Source: Siphonodentalium dalli (taxonomy: Eukaryota; Mollusca; Scaphopoda; Gadilida; Siphonodentaliidae). From it: a stretch of DNA of 64,000 nucleotides. Position 1 is the stretch's first letter, and the number at the start of each line of letters is the position of its first letter. Below the pieces are notes generated by a model. It saw nothing but the letters and a program-made list of their open reading frames with translations. It was not told where the DNA came from and made no database searches. Of the stretch, positions 21,406 through 33,215 are shown in pieces. Made by a program: the position numbers and the translations under genes. The stretch is from the NCBI GenBank assembly GCA_032622095.1, contig CP136069.1, positions 88,958,618-89,022,617 on the forward strand, given 5' to 3'.

Positions 21406-22256
21406 ATAGATATGTTGTGACTGTGATTGACATATTAATATTCATTTACTAAAAATGATTTATTAACCAGTTAACAACTAAAAAAATAATTTTTGACCTT
21501 TTTAAATTTTATTTTTTGCAAGTTAGTGACTTATTCTTACTCTTATAATCTATTAAGTTAGATGTCACGTTAATGAAAATAGATTGCATTCCACATAAAA
21601 CACGCAATGCAGCTTCTGGCGAATAATACTGAGAGAAGACTCAGCAATTTAAGCGTCAACAATAACTGGACTATTGGTGAAAAAAATAATTTTCACATCT
21701 TCCGGGGTGCACTCATTTGGCTCTAGCTTTGGAATGGAATAGAGTGCGCACCGGCTCATGTGGATGCAGAATTGGAACACTGAACAGAAAATGAAAACAA
21801 GTGCGTCTGACTATCAGTCATTCAACCTGAACTGAGTATCAAATTTCAAAACAAACGTAGATATGTCATAGAAATAACAAAATTTTCGTTTTAAACTCTA
21901 CCAAAATCGTTCAGCTTGTGAAAAAATCCGAAAAATACTGGCGACGATGGGGGAGCTTGTATGCATTTCAATGACGTCAATTCTCTGCTTTGCACCATCG
22001 CTTAATAATCAAAATAGTGGCGTACAAGAGTAATGCTTCGAGTACCCCGCTGCAAGAATTCGAACAATGACTCAATCCCTTATGTTATTAAAAATAATTT
22101 TATAAACTAGAAGAACTTTATTTGCGCATTCTACACAATAGTGGCTGTTACTACTTAATAAGCACTGTTTCATATCGTGTTGATTTGGTATGGTAGCCAT
22201 TTATTGCTGGAATTGAATAATTTTTCTAAAGACTTTTTTGTACTAATTTTAGGAGA
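21406..22256. other. Intergenic, no recognisable feature
   Basis: 850 bp without ORFs over 60 codons, repeats or hairpins that I can identify. Confidence 0.4.
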
Positions 22257-22466
22257 TCATAAGCTACAATTAAGCTGCATTGGTTTCTTTCGCGAGTCGT
22301 TTCTGAAGTTTGTTTGGGTCCTTGCACTTTCAGAATCAGTCAGGTAATTACTCTCACCTGTGGGCAGCTGTCCGGTTGGTGGATGTGAGTGAGTAGATGG
22401 GCGCGAAGCGCCCGGGATGGTCGAAAAGATCGAGTGATCTTCTCCTTCACCCCGGATGGCGGACCT
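22257..22466 (-). other. GC-richer ORF-like segment at the edge of the MULE
   Basis: The minus-strand 76-codon frame (with FSTIPGASRPSTHSHPPTGQ) has clearly different base use from its AT-rich surroundings. It runs into the transposon boundary at 22467-22487. It could be a fragment of an exon or of another mobile element. I do not recognise the peptide. Confidence 0.3.
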
Positions 22467-22475
22467 CCTATTTAC

Positions 22476-24436
22476 CAGGTCTGGCAAATCATCATGCCAA
22501 ATGTGAGAATACAGCTACAATAGCTGTATTCAGCTAACCTAGCTGTATTCAGCTATATATTATACTCTCAAACCGGCTGTTTTTCGATAATAAACTAGAA
22601 GCGCTAATTTGCGCATCAAAATTAGGCTACCATATTCTCCGGTCACCCTCAACCAAATCAAAATCGTCGCTTGTGTTCTGACAAAGTGTTGCATTTTGTC
22701 GACACGGCAATTCTGATTTTGTGTGAAAACTTACTACGGTGGTCGATGTCAGTAAATATTCTGGGGACTATTTTCTGCAAATGCATTCATTAACTAACTT
22801 ATAAAATAAAGATCAAATTCATCCTCCTTTTCAAAAGTTACATATATTCATGTAAACTGAGATCTATAGACCCAAATTTAGCTGGATTCCTAGTATGGCT
22901 CAAATGTTATAAAACAATGGAATGTGTAGCAGTAAGGTCCTTTGCATCAAAAAAGGAAGTGAGCTTTCAAAATAGATGGGAAACAATTCAAGAACTATTC
23001 CATAATTGAGTGATCACGGTGCTGACTCCTGAGATAGAAACCCAAAATATAGTATATCTATTATTCACCCATTTACAGTATATGAATTTATACAATAGAT
23101 AAAATTGAATCAGAATGCTGTGCATAGCAGTTTACACAATGTGGTAAATAATTTAATAAGATAATGGCAAAGAAATCTTTTTCACCCCATTTACAAGATG
23201 CATTTATTAGTAAAAGTTATGGGTGTGACACAAACAGAGAATCGAAAACCACTCTACTTTAGTCAACCAATTAATTAACTATAAACGCTGTTCCTATTAT
23301 TAAGAATAAGTGGTATCAGGATATTTGTGGATCTTTACAATACCATGCTTTCCATATGAGCTGTCAAAAGACTAATGAATAATCCTCCTTTATATATATA
23401 AGCTGATAGATATATGTATATTATAGTATGATTTACTAAAACGCGACATATTATTTATTCAAGAATGATATTCATTCAAAATCACATGATTATTACTTAA
23501 ATGATATGTAAAACATGACTATGTATTTAGACCTAAATAAAAATATTAATAAAAAAAAAAAAAAAAAAAAAATTCATCCCAAACACTCGTTTACTTCTTC
23601 CCGATGCTAAACCGGTAGGGGGCGTTAGAATGGTGTACCTATATCAAGCATTTAGAATTACATACCACTAGCGGTTTGTGAGCGATACTGGTAACTATTC
23701 ATAACTGTATATACAGATATTGTGCGGCATATTGCAAATGTATGGCACAACATAGGGACAACTGAAATGAAAATGCGACTTATATAATTTCTGAAGTATT
23801 TCAAACATGAAGTCCTGGTCGTTAGCGAGTCAGAACTATTCAATCTGTTTTGGCGGGAAAATATATAATGTGTGAAAACTTACTAAACATAACATTGGTA
23901 TTTGTATTTTCGCGATTCGACATACAAGTATGCGTTTCCGTAATTTTGGAGAGAATCAGCTCAAGCAGTGAGTGGAACTCGCTTGGTTAAACTCTGGCTA
24001 GAGATGTTCCCCTTTTTACCTGTTTTAACGCACCAACCAAACTGCGTTTTAGCAGCATCATATTGATACTTCCGGGAATGATTAAGATGTTCCATCTTCG
24101 GTGATAAATATTGTATTTAATGTATTTTTCAAGGTATTCCGCATTGCATAAGAGAGTTATTAACCGTTATGACCGACATCGACCGCCGTAGTAAGTTTTC
24201 ACACATAATCACCATCGCCGTGCCGACAAAATGCAACACTTTGTCAGAACACAAGCGACGATTTTGATTTGGTTGAGGGTGGCCGGAGAATAGGGTAGCC
24301 TAATTTTGATGCGCAAATTAGCGCTTCTAGTTTATTATCGAAAAACAGCCGGTTTGAGAGTATAATATATAGCTGAATACAGCTAGGTTAGCTGAATACA
24401 GCTATTGTAGCTGTATTCTCACATTTGCCAGACCTG
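22476..24436. mobile_element. Family F element with about 250-bp TIRs, 5-bp TSD
   Basis: The ends are CAGGTCTGGCAAAT and its inverse, flanked by TTTAC (22471-22475 and 24437-24441). The inverted repeats extend from 22476 to about 22760 and from about 24175 to 24436, with short palindromes (cagctacaatagctg) near the tips. The left TIR has a 13-bp duplication (catcatgccaaat). The 1.4-kb interior has no ORF over 61 codons and contains an A22 tract near 23550. It inserted into the MULE left end. Confidence 0.85.
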
Positions 24437-24441
24437 TTTAC

Positions 24442-25409
24442 CGAGAACAAGTCCAAAATTAATAAATAAGTCATAATGATGTCCAAGTATAGTGTATATA
24501 TCACTCTTAAGTAGATATTGTACCATATTTGACCATTTAAATGACATATATGTAGTTATTTTACGTATACCGATAACTTGAAACGTCGCCGCCATGTTCT
24601 CGGCTGGCGGTAACACAAAGGCATGAGTCGTGCCTAATTACTAAATTAGTGTTAATTAACGGGACCTGGGTCTGTTTGGTGATTAGAATTAATTGAGTTG
24701 TGTACACTAATATGTGTTACTGTTTGTTAATCACTGCGATGTGTGAGTGCATAACATTGTAGGTGAGAAATATATTAAAGAAATAATTACAACTGATGCA
24801 AAAAAACACCTTCTGTAATCTGTCACTTGGAAGAACAAATCCTACTTCTCAAAGGGTCCCACTAAATACCAAGCAATACCAAGCAGTAGACAAATAATGA
24901 AAGTATAAGGTCGTAGTAGGTCATATAAGGTTATATGGACATGTTAATGGTTGTTTTAGTGAATATTATATGTATATTCTATCTATAAACCGCTAACAAC
25001 TAATCCGACCGATATTAGCGTTTGATAATTGCTGCTTGGTATATAGCGTAAATACCAAGCAGTAAGTCAACTGGCTGTAACATCCAATTAGACACAATAT
25101 CTCGTAAACACTAACTCCCATCAGCTTTTATCCAGGCTTTGGACCGGCAGACATGGTCTGGCAGCTTTAAAGTTTTTTGTGTCTAGAGCCTAGACATTGC
25201 ACTTTTGTTGAGTGCTCATTTGTTTTTTTATATGACACAACGTGCCCCTATGGTTTTGGTTTATAGTGCTTGTGATTTAGTTTTCACTCATGTTAGCACT
25301 CGAGCTCTTATCAGTCGAGACTCGGCACAATTACCCCATTGAAGGGGAGTGTGTGTCTTTTGGCTAAGTACGTACGGTACTAATAGCATGTTTAATATGT
25401 ACAGTGTAC
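24442..25409. other. MULE 3' region beyond the transposase
   Basis: Non-coding. It holds three occurrences of 'taccaagcagta' or variants (about 24870-24900 and 25060) and an internal 'accgagaacaag' tip at 24440. It presumably acts as subterminal sequence. Confidence 0.45.
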
Positions 25410-26358
25410 TTATGCCACTTTCTGGCGTTTGTTTGATATTGTTCTTCTTTTTGAGGTTTTTACTCTCTTTTTCTGGCCTGGTTTGTTGGCTATTGCGGCT
25501 GTCTTGGGTATAGTCAACCGTCCGTCCGTCGAAGTTTGTATTGATGAACTGTCAAAAACGAAGTTTAACAGTCGGCGCAAACGTCGGTCACGTTGGTCTG
25601 TTGTCAAATTTACCCAAGTCTCATGGCGAACACAAAGTGACTTTGCAGTGGGTGCAAGCATGAAGCTGCCAGCACCATACAAAGCACTTCTAACATCTCT
25701 GTGCTGGTCCATCGCTATGTCTTGTAGTCTGTCAGTCAAGTCTGGTAACTTTAATACTTTCCATTCGTTCTCTAATTTGATTATGTTATTGAGACTCTCA
25801 CAGTTGTTATTTGTCCAATGTTTAGGTATGACTGTCTTGCATTTTTGTCTTGGTTCAAATACCTTTGTTTTCAATTTTGGCAACAAAGTTTCGGTCAAAT
25901 ACTTAATTTTATACACGTCCGAGATGTCATTTTGTTGTTCGGTGTAAGCGTCGCTGTCGTCAATCGTCAATAAACCGTTGTCTTTGGAAAATAGTCTTGT
26001 CATTACTTCATTAACTCGCTCTTTGCTTTCTTTTTTGCACATTTTAAACATAGCATTTTTTTTTAAATGAAGTGTGCATAAAGTATGTGTGGCAAATGGA
26101 AAACAGCCGTTGATCGCTTTGATCAACGCACCTTCGTCGTCAGTTCCAAAAACAATTAAATTGTGTGGTATATCACACAATTTGCTGCTGATGAAAGACA
26201 TAAATCTATGGTATGTCTGACTGGAACCGTCCCAGTGTAAGTATACCGGCCCTAAGAGAATCGGGCATGTGGTAGTTCCAACTCTATATAAGTTAATATT
26301 TTTGAAACATGTAGTTGTGACATAACAAGCACCCAAATTGAATGTTCTGTCAATGCCA

Positions 26359-26460
26359 ATTATACAACCATTTAGTATAGCTGATTTCATTAAAGTAAGC
26401 TGGTGACAAATTATACAACCATTTAGTATAGCTGATTTCATTAAAGTAAGCTGGTCATCC
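26359..26460 (-). repeat. 51-bp in-frame tandem duplication in the transposase
   Basis: Two copies with an exact 51-bp period encode CHQLTLMKSAILNGCII twice in a row, just before the GIDRTF catalytic motif. It is in frame, so it would add 17 residues. The junction (ctggtgacaaattata) shares gtgacaaattata with downstream sequence, suggesting replication slippage. Confidence 0.9.
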
Positions 26461-26525
26461 GTGTGACAAATTATACTTGGAGGTTTACTTGGATCAGTTG
26501 AAATAACTTCTTTGATATACTTACT

Positions 26526-27196
26526 CAGGGTTTCCGCTATACCGGCACAGGGTCCCCTTGACGGTCCCGTTCCCCTCGCCAAGTTTTCCCCTCCTGCCAT
26601 ACCCCAGGACATACTGCATGTCTATAAAGGTATAAAGATGTTTAAAACTTCTGAATTTTGTTGGAATAGTACTAAGGAATTTTAAAAGGTGAATTTATTT
26701 TATATCTTGTGAGTGTACACTCTAAACGCGTTGTTAAATTGAAACAGGAAGTGATCAGAACTGACATCGCTAGGAGCTATGCCTTTGAGGTCGGTTAGTT
26801 ACGTTGCGGTTGTATGTAATCAGCCTTAATATATTCCGATTACGTTATGCATCCAAAACATCTGCTGTGTCTTCCACAGTGAGTCTTTTAACATTAACGA
26901 GCACGTTTAACTCGGGATTAAAATTACTGGTTTTCTGTACATGTACTTTGTAAATTAATATATATCTAATAAATTTACTAGTTTTAAAGTTACAGGTACA
27001 TGTATAAGGTTTGATAGCTTGGCACTTGGGCAGAAATGGAACAAAAAAATCTGCCGTTTCTACTCTCACACGATTCTATTGGCCGATATAACGAAAGTAG
27101 TTCAACCAGTACTAAAAGTAAAACAGGCTACTTTTACCTGGATTTTTCCTCTTGACGGCTACCGGCCCCATTCCCCTACCCCTAGCGGAAACCCTG
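26526..27196. mobile_element. CAGGGTTTCCG-ended transposon, 7-bp TSD (copy 2)
   Basis: The ends are CAGGGTTTCCGCTA and its perfect inverse TAGCGGAAACCCTG, flanked by ACTTACT at 26519-26525 and 27197-27203. The interior matches 7832-9028 (ataccccaggacatactgc; ttctattggccgatataac). It has no ORF of its own. It disrupts the MULE transposase. Confidence 0.92.
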
Positions 27197-27766
27197 ACTT
27201 ACTGTCTCTCATTTTGTTTAACATCGCAATGACGTCATCTGCTGTGTTATGGCGATATTCGTCATCAGGTCGCATTTGCTTCCTGTTATTATAACCCATG
27301 TTTTCGATTCTTTTAATGTTGACATTTTCATCGGGACATTCCTTGGATAGCTGTCTCTTGATCTGACGCGGCTTATGGCCTTGAGACAGTCCCTCCTCAA
27401 TGACGGACGTTTGTTGAGTTGTTAATCGTTTATATGGTGCCGATGTTGTTTTGGCATTGCCATGGACATTTGTTTGTTCAGGATATAAACCAATATACTC
27501 AACGACACACTTACCTGGTATCTTTTCTATCCACGTGACTCTTTTCTTAAATGAATTATCCCTCTGATGAAAACAACAACAACATTTGGCGTACAGTACC
27601 CCTTTAAGGACAATCTTCTCCGTAATATAAAAAAGACCGACAATGACGAGACTGTGCAAAAATAATCAATAAGAAGACACTACAAACCGAGAACAAGCTT
27701 AATTATCAAACCGAGAAGACACTACAAACCGAGAACAAGCTTAATTAATTAATCCGATACGCTGTG

Positions 27767-30700
27767 GGGCAATTCCACGTGACTGACATTACATTCAAAG
27801 AACTTTTTCCAGATTCATTGTGGTGTTACCAGCAACATGTATAAATATATAATCTTATTTATATGTGTGATGTTGGCTTGTGCCAGGGTGCACCCACAAA
27901 TGTGCTTTATTCTGAATTTAGTCAAGCGATGATAAAATGGCATCGTTCAATGTTAGCGTGACTGACATTACATGAAAATATCAAGGCACATTGCCAACTT
28001 GTTTTCAAATTAAATTTGTCTTAAATTTACAGAAACTCATATGTTTTTCTTTGTTAATTTTTCATGGTAGATATTTCAAGATAATGTAATAGCAAAATTT
28101 AAGCTTAGAACTATAATAAAATATTTTTTGTTGTCCAAATTATGCGTGACTGACATTACACTAATTTCGTGACTGACATTACGCTATGAAATATGTCAAG
28201 TATTTCCAACAGTTTCTGATCCAAATGAGTAATTAGTGACCTAAAATCATATTTTATGGGGTTTAAATGCATTTAATATATTTGATTACCATATACAGCA
28301 CATGAACATAACATTGGCTAATGTAAGCGTGACTGACATTACACAAAATTATCCAAGATACATGGTAACTGGATTTCAAATTTAAGTTGTTTTACATTCA
28401 AAGAATTTAATATGAACACCTTTTTCAATTATTATAGTTGGAATTTCAAAATAATATTATGGATAGACTAATGTCTGTGACTGATATTATTTGATTAAAT
28501 TTGTGCAAAACATTAGCCTACGGTTTAAACAAATTCTCAATGACCTTTTGCACAAGTTTTTCAGACAATAGTGTTCGGAGACCAGGAAAATGGGAGGTGA
28601 TTTGCGTAGTTGTCTTATACTTTCAGTTTGGCAAACATTTTCAACAAATGCATATGAAATTTCAGTTGGATATTTCACATCAAATCTATGTTGAAATTTC
28701 CCTGGTACAGTTTGTTTACCAGTATTTAGTGAGATATATTATGTTTTTATACAAGTTGAATAAATAAATAAGTGGATAAGAATCGTCATTGTATGGCAGC
28801 CCTCCGAGAAATATGATAACATAATATTGGGACTTTCTCGTAGAAGTTGAACAACTCATTACCACAACAAAAGTCTGAGCACACTGTTTATTATACCTGG
28901 GAACATGAATTTCTGAATATATAACCTAGCTGCTAATTTTCAGCCCACTTGTAGTTAGGGCTGTAACAATGCGGAAGTTCACGTTGCAATGTACATCCCA
29001 ATGTTTATGCTTCGATGGGGTGTGAACCACGATGCACAATTGCTAGTTGTCACTGCCGCGGTACATGTATATCTATGAATTAATTCAGCCTCGTTCAGGC
29101 TCATTGTAGTGATCAAGTTGCTCATTGCCCAAATGGTAACCAATCTGATTCATGCAGTTAGGAAGGGTAAATTGCCAACTAACTTTCTCTTTCTCGTTGA
29201 TGAAATTGATGTCACTCTTGGAAATAAATGTTGAGAAACTGAATTCTTGAGTGTTGTTAGAAAGCATTTGATGAGTTTTTATTCAAAAGTGTGCCTTTCA
29301 TAAATCGTGATGTATCACTTCAGACATTTACGATTCGATGCATTGACTAAATTGCGATGCATTGAAATCATGATGAATCGTTGCAGCCCCATTTGTAGTA
29401 TATTTTTGTTCATGCAAACAGCAGGATTTTACTGGAAATATTAGGGAAGTTTAGATTGAAAAACTTCTAACTTTACACGTCAAACAATTTGTCGCATATT
29501 TTCCACCACATTCATAGCTAATTTAAGTTTATCAATGCTTGAAGGGAGAAGTTAGAAGTTTCTCAATAAACATCCCTATTGTGATAAGAAGTTAGTATAT
29601 GTAGTTACTGTGATAGATATTGGGGCATTAAAAGACAAGGTTGCCTATTGACACCAAATATATACCGGTTAGCAGCTCAGACTTTGCACACTTCTTTTTA
29701 GAATAGACCAATGGTGAATTATATTCACAATTGTGTACCAATGATCATGACATTTAATTTTATTGATAGCTTGTTTATTCGGAGATAAGAACATTAAACT
29801 AATCACTGAATTTATAGTACTGCCAATTAAGAATCAGAGCTCTGTAATACCACAGTACATCCATTCGCATTAAATAATATTGAACAAAGAACTGCACTGT
29901 GTCATCATCTATACCATGCATTTAACTATTTGCTGGGAAATCTAAATTCCCACGTGAATTAACAACAACTGGGCCATTCAGTTTCTTGCATATGTCTTCC
30001 CGTTGATATATAAGCTTGTCTTAATGTGAAGGCCACTTCCAGAACTTCCCAGCGGCCAGCACTGCATGACCATAACATAAACTTCATATGTTAAAATCGC
30101 AAAAACACATCTTAGGAGATACCGGTAAGTACGACGTGTACGACTTACTCACTCGCCATCTATGTTCTGAAACATTTCTTACTAAATTAAATACCGCTAC
30201 ACATACCGTAAATTCAATGCTCACATACATGTACATCATGAGAACAATATTCAAAATTACTAGTAGTAGATGCAGTATATGGAACTGCATATGTTTACAA
30301 ATCCAATTAAAATATGTAGTATGTTTTCTTACAAGATTTTTATGTCATCTACCAGAATAGGAACAAATTGCAAAACGTGACTGACATTACATGTCGTGAC
30401 TGACATTACGCGTGACTGACATTACATATTTAAACTCTTGCTAGCGGTCAACTTAGACATCGAATGGTGCTTATTTTGAACACAGACATTGAGGCTCAGG
30501 TATATTGAGCGTCTCTAAGATATGGTTGTTATATTGTCATGCAATATTGTTTTATACAAAAAAAGGTAGTATTTTCGTGACTGACATTACATATAGTATG
30601 TAGATTTCTGAAAAATATTTTTCCCCAAATGGACATCAGTCACAGAAATATAAACCCAAGATGTGTTATAGCGTGCATCGACCTATTTAAATACTGAAAT

Positions 30701-30948
30701 ACTACAGGTCAATCTTAAATAATTGTTACTATTTGCTCAATTACTTACAAGCCACTTTTAGCAACAAATTTAGTAGCACATGTGGGTTAACAATGGCATA
30801 AGCTTTCAGCACTAAATTGATGAATATGAGAGAGAGAAAAACTGTTTTCAATAACTTGAATACCATAACTATCAGATTTTCAAACTGTTTAGTCAATATT
30901 CAAGATTTAATTTTTTCACAAATTTCATTCTCCGTCGTGGAATTGCCC
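27767..30948. mobile_element. 3.2-kb element with GTGACTGACATTAC iterons
   Basis: Bounded by the perfect 13-bp inverted repeat GGGCAATTCCACG (27767-27779) and CGTGGAATTGCCC (30936-30948). Nine copies of cGTGACTGACATTAC, plus one degenerate copy, lie in two clusters (27778-28490 and 30376-30591), all on the plus strand. It has no coding sequence over 90 codons and no convincing TSD. A hAT-like MITE is nested at 28956-29391. I do not recognise the family. Confidence 0.6.
28956..29391. mobile_element. hAT-like MITE (TAGGGCTGYAAC ends)
   Basis: The ends are TAGGGCTGTAACAATG and the inverse of TGGGGCTGCAACGATT. Flanks cTTGTAGT (28948-28955) and tTTGTAGT (29392-29399) form an 8-bp TSD with one mismatch. 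The RGGGCTGCAAC terminus with an 8-bp TSD is typical of hAT MITEs in many animals. Confidence 0.75.
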
Positions 30949-31146
30949 TACATGTGTTAAACGAGATCGTCGCTCGGTGGCGCTTACAATTTGTTAACAA
31001 TATGTCGGTTAAATGCATAAAAGTAAACATTTAAATGAAAATATTGATGTCTACTGTAGATATTTCAAATAAAACACTATATTTAATGTATATAAGGCAT
31101 TTTAAACCTTGTTCTCGGTTGTTCTCGGTTGTTCTCGGTAAATAGG

Positions 31147-31329
31147 GTGACCCCCGGATGGTGGATGCATGACCGGGAGTCATTTTATGTGCAACCTTTT
31201 TCACATTTTATGGTTTATTTCAATATTTGGGCTTCTGCCAGTTCTGGTGTTCACTGCCAGTGCCACTGCTACTGTTACTGTTAGTTGTGCTGAATAGGTC
31301 ACTCTCACAGGTTTTATGTGATAAATACA
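31147..31329. other. Intergenic right of the MULE
   Basis: Short stretch with an imperfect triplet run (tgccactgctactgttactg). No feature is assigned. Confidence 0.3.
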
Positions 31330-31496
31330 TATTATCACAACAGTGTGTTAATCCGTGTCGTAGTATCACATCGAGTTGTGGTGGGCAGATTGCCGGATCA
31401 AACGAGCTGCCACAGGCAGAGAGTTTGATCCGGCAATCTGCCCACCTCAACGAGACGTGATGCGACGTCACGGATCAACTCACTGCTGTGATAAAA
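31330..31496. mobile_element. Palindromic foldback element
   Basis: The arms of about 70 bp include 'gtgggcagattgccggatca' and its exact inverse around the loop gagctgccacaggcagaga. The outer arms (ttatcacaacagtg and cactgctgtgataa) are less perfect. The overlapping ORFs on both strands are by-products. Confidence 0.8.
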
Positions 31497-31888
31497 GGTT
31501 TATTATATGACGCCCAATTTACAATAATAACTATTTAATATGATTTAATTACCGATTGTTTTCACTTTAGCAGTTTAATTTTCTTATTTTCAACGGATAA
31601 ATAGTCCATCATCGTTAATCGGCACATCTCGTCAATTTCCGTAGGAGTGTGATCTGATTTGATCCAGGGAAATCTCACTCAGTGTGATCCGACGACTTGG
31701 ATTAGATCGTCAAACATTAGTGGTATTTAGGGAAGAATATTCATAGTCATATCTTGTCATATATTGTTGAGTCAGAGTAATTTTGATTTCTTTGATTTGT
31801 ATTCTCTATATACACTGATTTCATATAATCTGAATTTCATATAATGATTAGGATCGGTAAAGAACTGGAATAATGAAATGGGAATCTT
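31497..31888. other. 3' flank of the LINE remnant
   Basis: May contain the 3' UTR of the minus-strand retrotransposon. No poly(A) tail or microsatellite end is visible, so the 3' boundary is not placed. Confidence 0.35.
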
Positions 31889-32485
31889 CTACTGACATCT
31901 GGTAAGGATTGAGGAGCGGATGCTATGGAGCCTCCCAATATATTGTCTGCTCCACATCTCAATAGAATTTAACATCAACTGATCCATGTGTAGGTCTATC
32001 ATCTCCACTATTACTGACATTGAACAGTCCAATATGAGTTGAGTTAGTAGATTAGAATCTGCCAGTATGTTAGTAAGAGTAGAGTCAGGTAGAATAGATT
32101 GCAGTTTTCTGATTGCCTTCTCTCTTGCATCAATCATTCGGTCATGCCTGCAGGCTGTTAGAAAGTGCTCCCTTGTTTCTTCTCCATATTTACACAGTTG
32201 ACACACCGAACTCTCCTTTTGCCGACTGTAAACAGATCTATTTCTCTGGAGTGTATAGGTACCAGTCAGGAGTCTTGCTTTTATTGCTGCCAAATTAACA
32301 TCATGAACATTGGAGTGTAAACTGACCCATAAGTGATGAGGAGAACCAATCTGTACTGTAACTGGGTTCAAATACTTCAGTGAAGATTTCAACTTCATAT
32401 CCTCCTTGATCCTCCCTTCCCAAAGCTCATGCACCTTCTTGTCTACCAACTCCTTCCAGGACTTCTTATCAAGTGGGCTTTCCAT
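31889..32485 (-). pseudogene. Non-LTR retrotransposon ORF2 C-terminus (5'-truncated)
   Basis: 198 codons ending the reverse-transcriptase polyprotein of a LINE. The conserved block AAIKARLLTGTYTLQRNR, then a zinc-knuckle CQLCKYGEETREHFLTAC (C-x2-C-x8-H-x4-C), is the hallmark of the post-RT region of CR1-like and related elements. There is no RT catalytic domain upstream: the frame begins at ATG 32485 and the iteron foldback starts 25 bp further on. It is dead as an element, although this part is uninterrupted. Confidence 0.82.
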
Positions 32486-32511
32486 TACCGTACTTCAAAA
32501 ACTGATAATAT

Positions 32512-32847
32512 ATAATAAAGTTACCCAGGTTCCTAAATTTGTGATAAAGTTACCCAGGTTGGAGAGAATTGTGATAAAGTTACCCAGGTTAAGCAAATCT
32601 CACAATATCAACTCGATTTATTAGTGTCAGACAGAGGGAAATATTGTTCAGTTTTGGCAAGTAATAGCCCTTATTAAGCATAAATTAAGACATATTAGTA
32701 CTGTAGTTCGTCATTTTGATTGCAAAAATGAATAATTTGTTGCTAAACATGAAATTTTATTAACCTGGGTAACTTTATCACAATCCTCTCCAACCTGGGT
32801 AACTTTATCACAATTTCAGGAACCTGGAGTGGGTAACTTTATCACAG
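32512..32847. mobile_element. Iteron-type foldback element (3 + 3 copies)
   Basis: Three direct copies of gataaagttacccaggtt on the left (ending about 32590) face three inverted copies aacctgggtaactttatc on the right (from about 32762). The spacer between is about 170 bp. The right outermost copy has a small insertion (ggagt). It resembles Foldback-type elements with tandem units in the TIR. Confidence 0.85.
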
Positions 32848-32994
32848 AAAAGCGGTGAGACTGAGAGTGACCTATTCAGCATTAGTTGGTGGACCCAACT
32901 ATTTAAACAGAGCTAGACGCTCTCAGGTTTACGGACTACTGCATCTGTATCATAGTGTATGTGAAGCTAAATTTACATTTAATATTATTATAAC

Positions 32995-33215
32995 CAATTT
33001 GGCAATTACGCTTATAAAGCGTAATGCTATTACGCTTAAGCGTAATGCAATTACACTTTATAAGCGTAATGCCATTACACTTTTATAAGCGTAATGCCAT
33101 TACGCTTAACTTAAGGCAGTTAAGCATAATTCAAATTTCCATTATGTTTAAGCGTAATGCCAATATGCTTAAACATACTGCCATTACGCTTAAGCATAAT
33201 GCTATTTATGCTTAG
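32995..33215. repeat. CTTAAG-palindrome array (attacgcttaagcgtaat)
   Basis: At least seven palindromic units of the form attacgctt(a/ata)aagcgtaat are joined by 'gcca' or 'gcaa' within 220 bp. The ORFs here (NAITLKRNAITL type) are translations of this repeat. Confidence 0.85.

Larger units (their letters stand above)
25410..27659 (-). pseudogene. MULE-type transposase, split by an inserted element
   Basis: The N-terminal part (27659 to 27204) has the pattern HGNAKTTSAPYKRLTTQ..V.EGL..G..P..I found at the start of invertebrate MULE transposases. The C-terminal part (26518 to 25410) has GIDRTFNLG, VFGTDDEGAL, CTLHLKKN and HWTNNNCESLNN, the DDE-type core and C/H motif of the MULE family, then a basic tail (KRVKTSKRRTISNKRQK). 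The 671-bp element 26526-27196 interrupts the frame after NKMRDSKS. The N- and C-parts stay in otherwise open frames, so the disruption looks recent. A 51-bp in-frame duplication is also present. Confidence 0.88.
22467..31146 (-). mobile_element. Composite MULE transposon with nested insertions
   Basis: The left end CCTATTTAC is cut at 22475 by another element and resumes at 24437 as TTTACCGAGAACAAG. The right end is CTTG followed by three GTTCTCGGT-type units and TAAATAGG at 31146. The ends are therefore inverted copies of CCTATTTACCGAGAACAAG. Internal copies of accgagaacaagctt lie at about 27685-27745. The transposase is on the minus strand (27659-25410). Outside both ends is a similar word, ACCCCGGATGGCGGA (about 22449) and ACCCCCGGATGGTGGA (about 31150), possibly a long or altered target duplication. 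Confidence 0.7.

Noticed and set aside
25429-25947. 172-codon plus-strand ORF
   Set aside because: It is the antisense shadow of the MULE transposase C-terminus and has no recognisable domain.
33024-33215. ORFs with repeated NAITLKRNAITL
   Set aside because: Direct translation of the CTTAAG-palindrome array.
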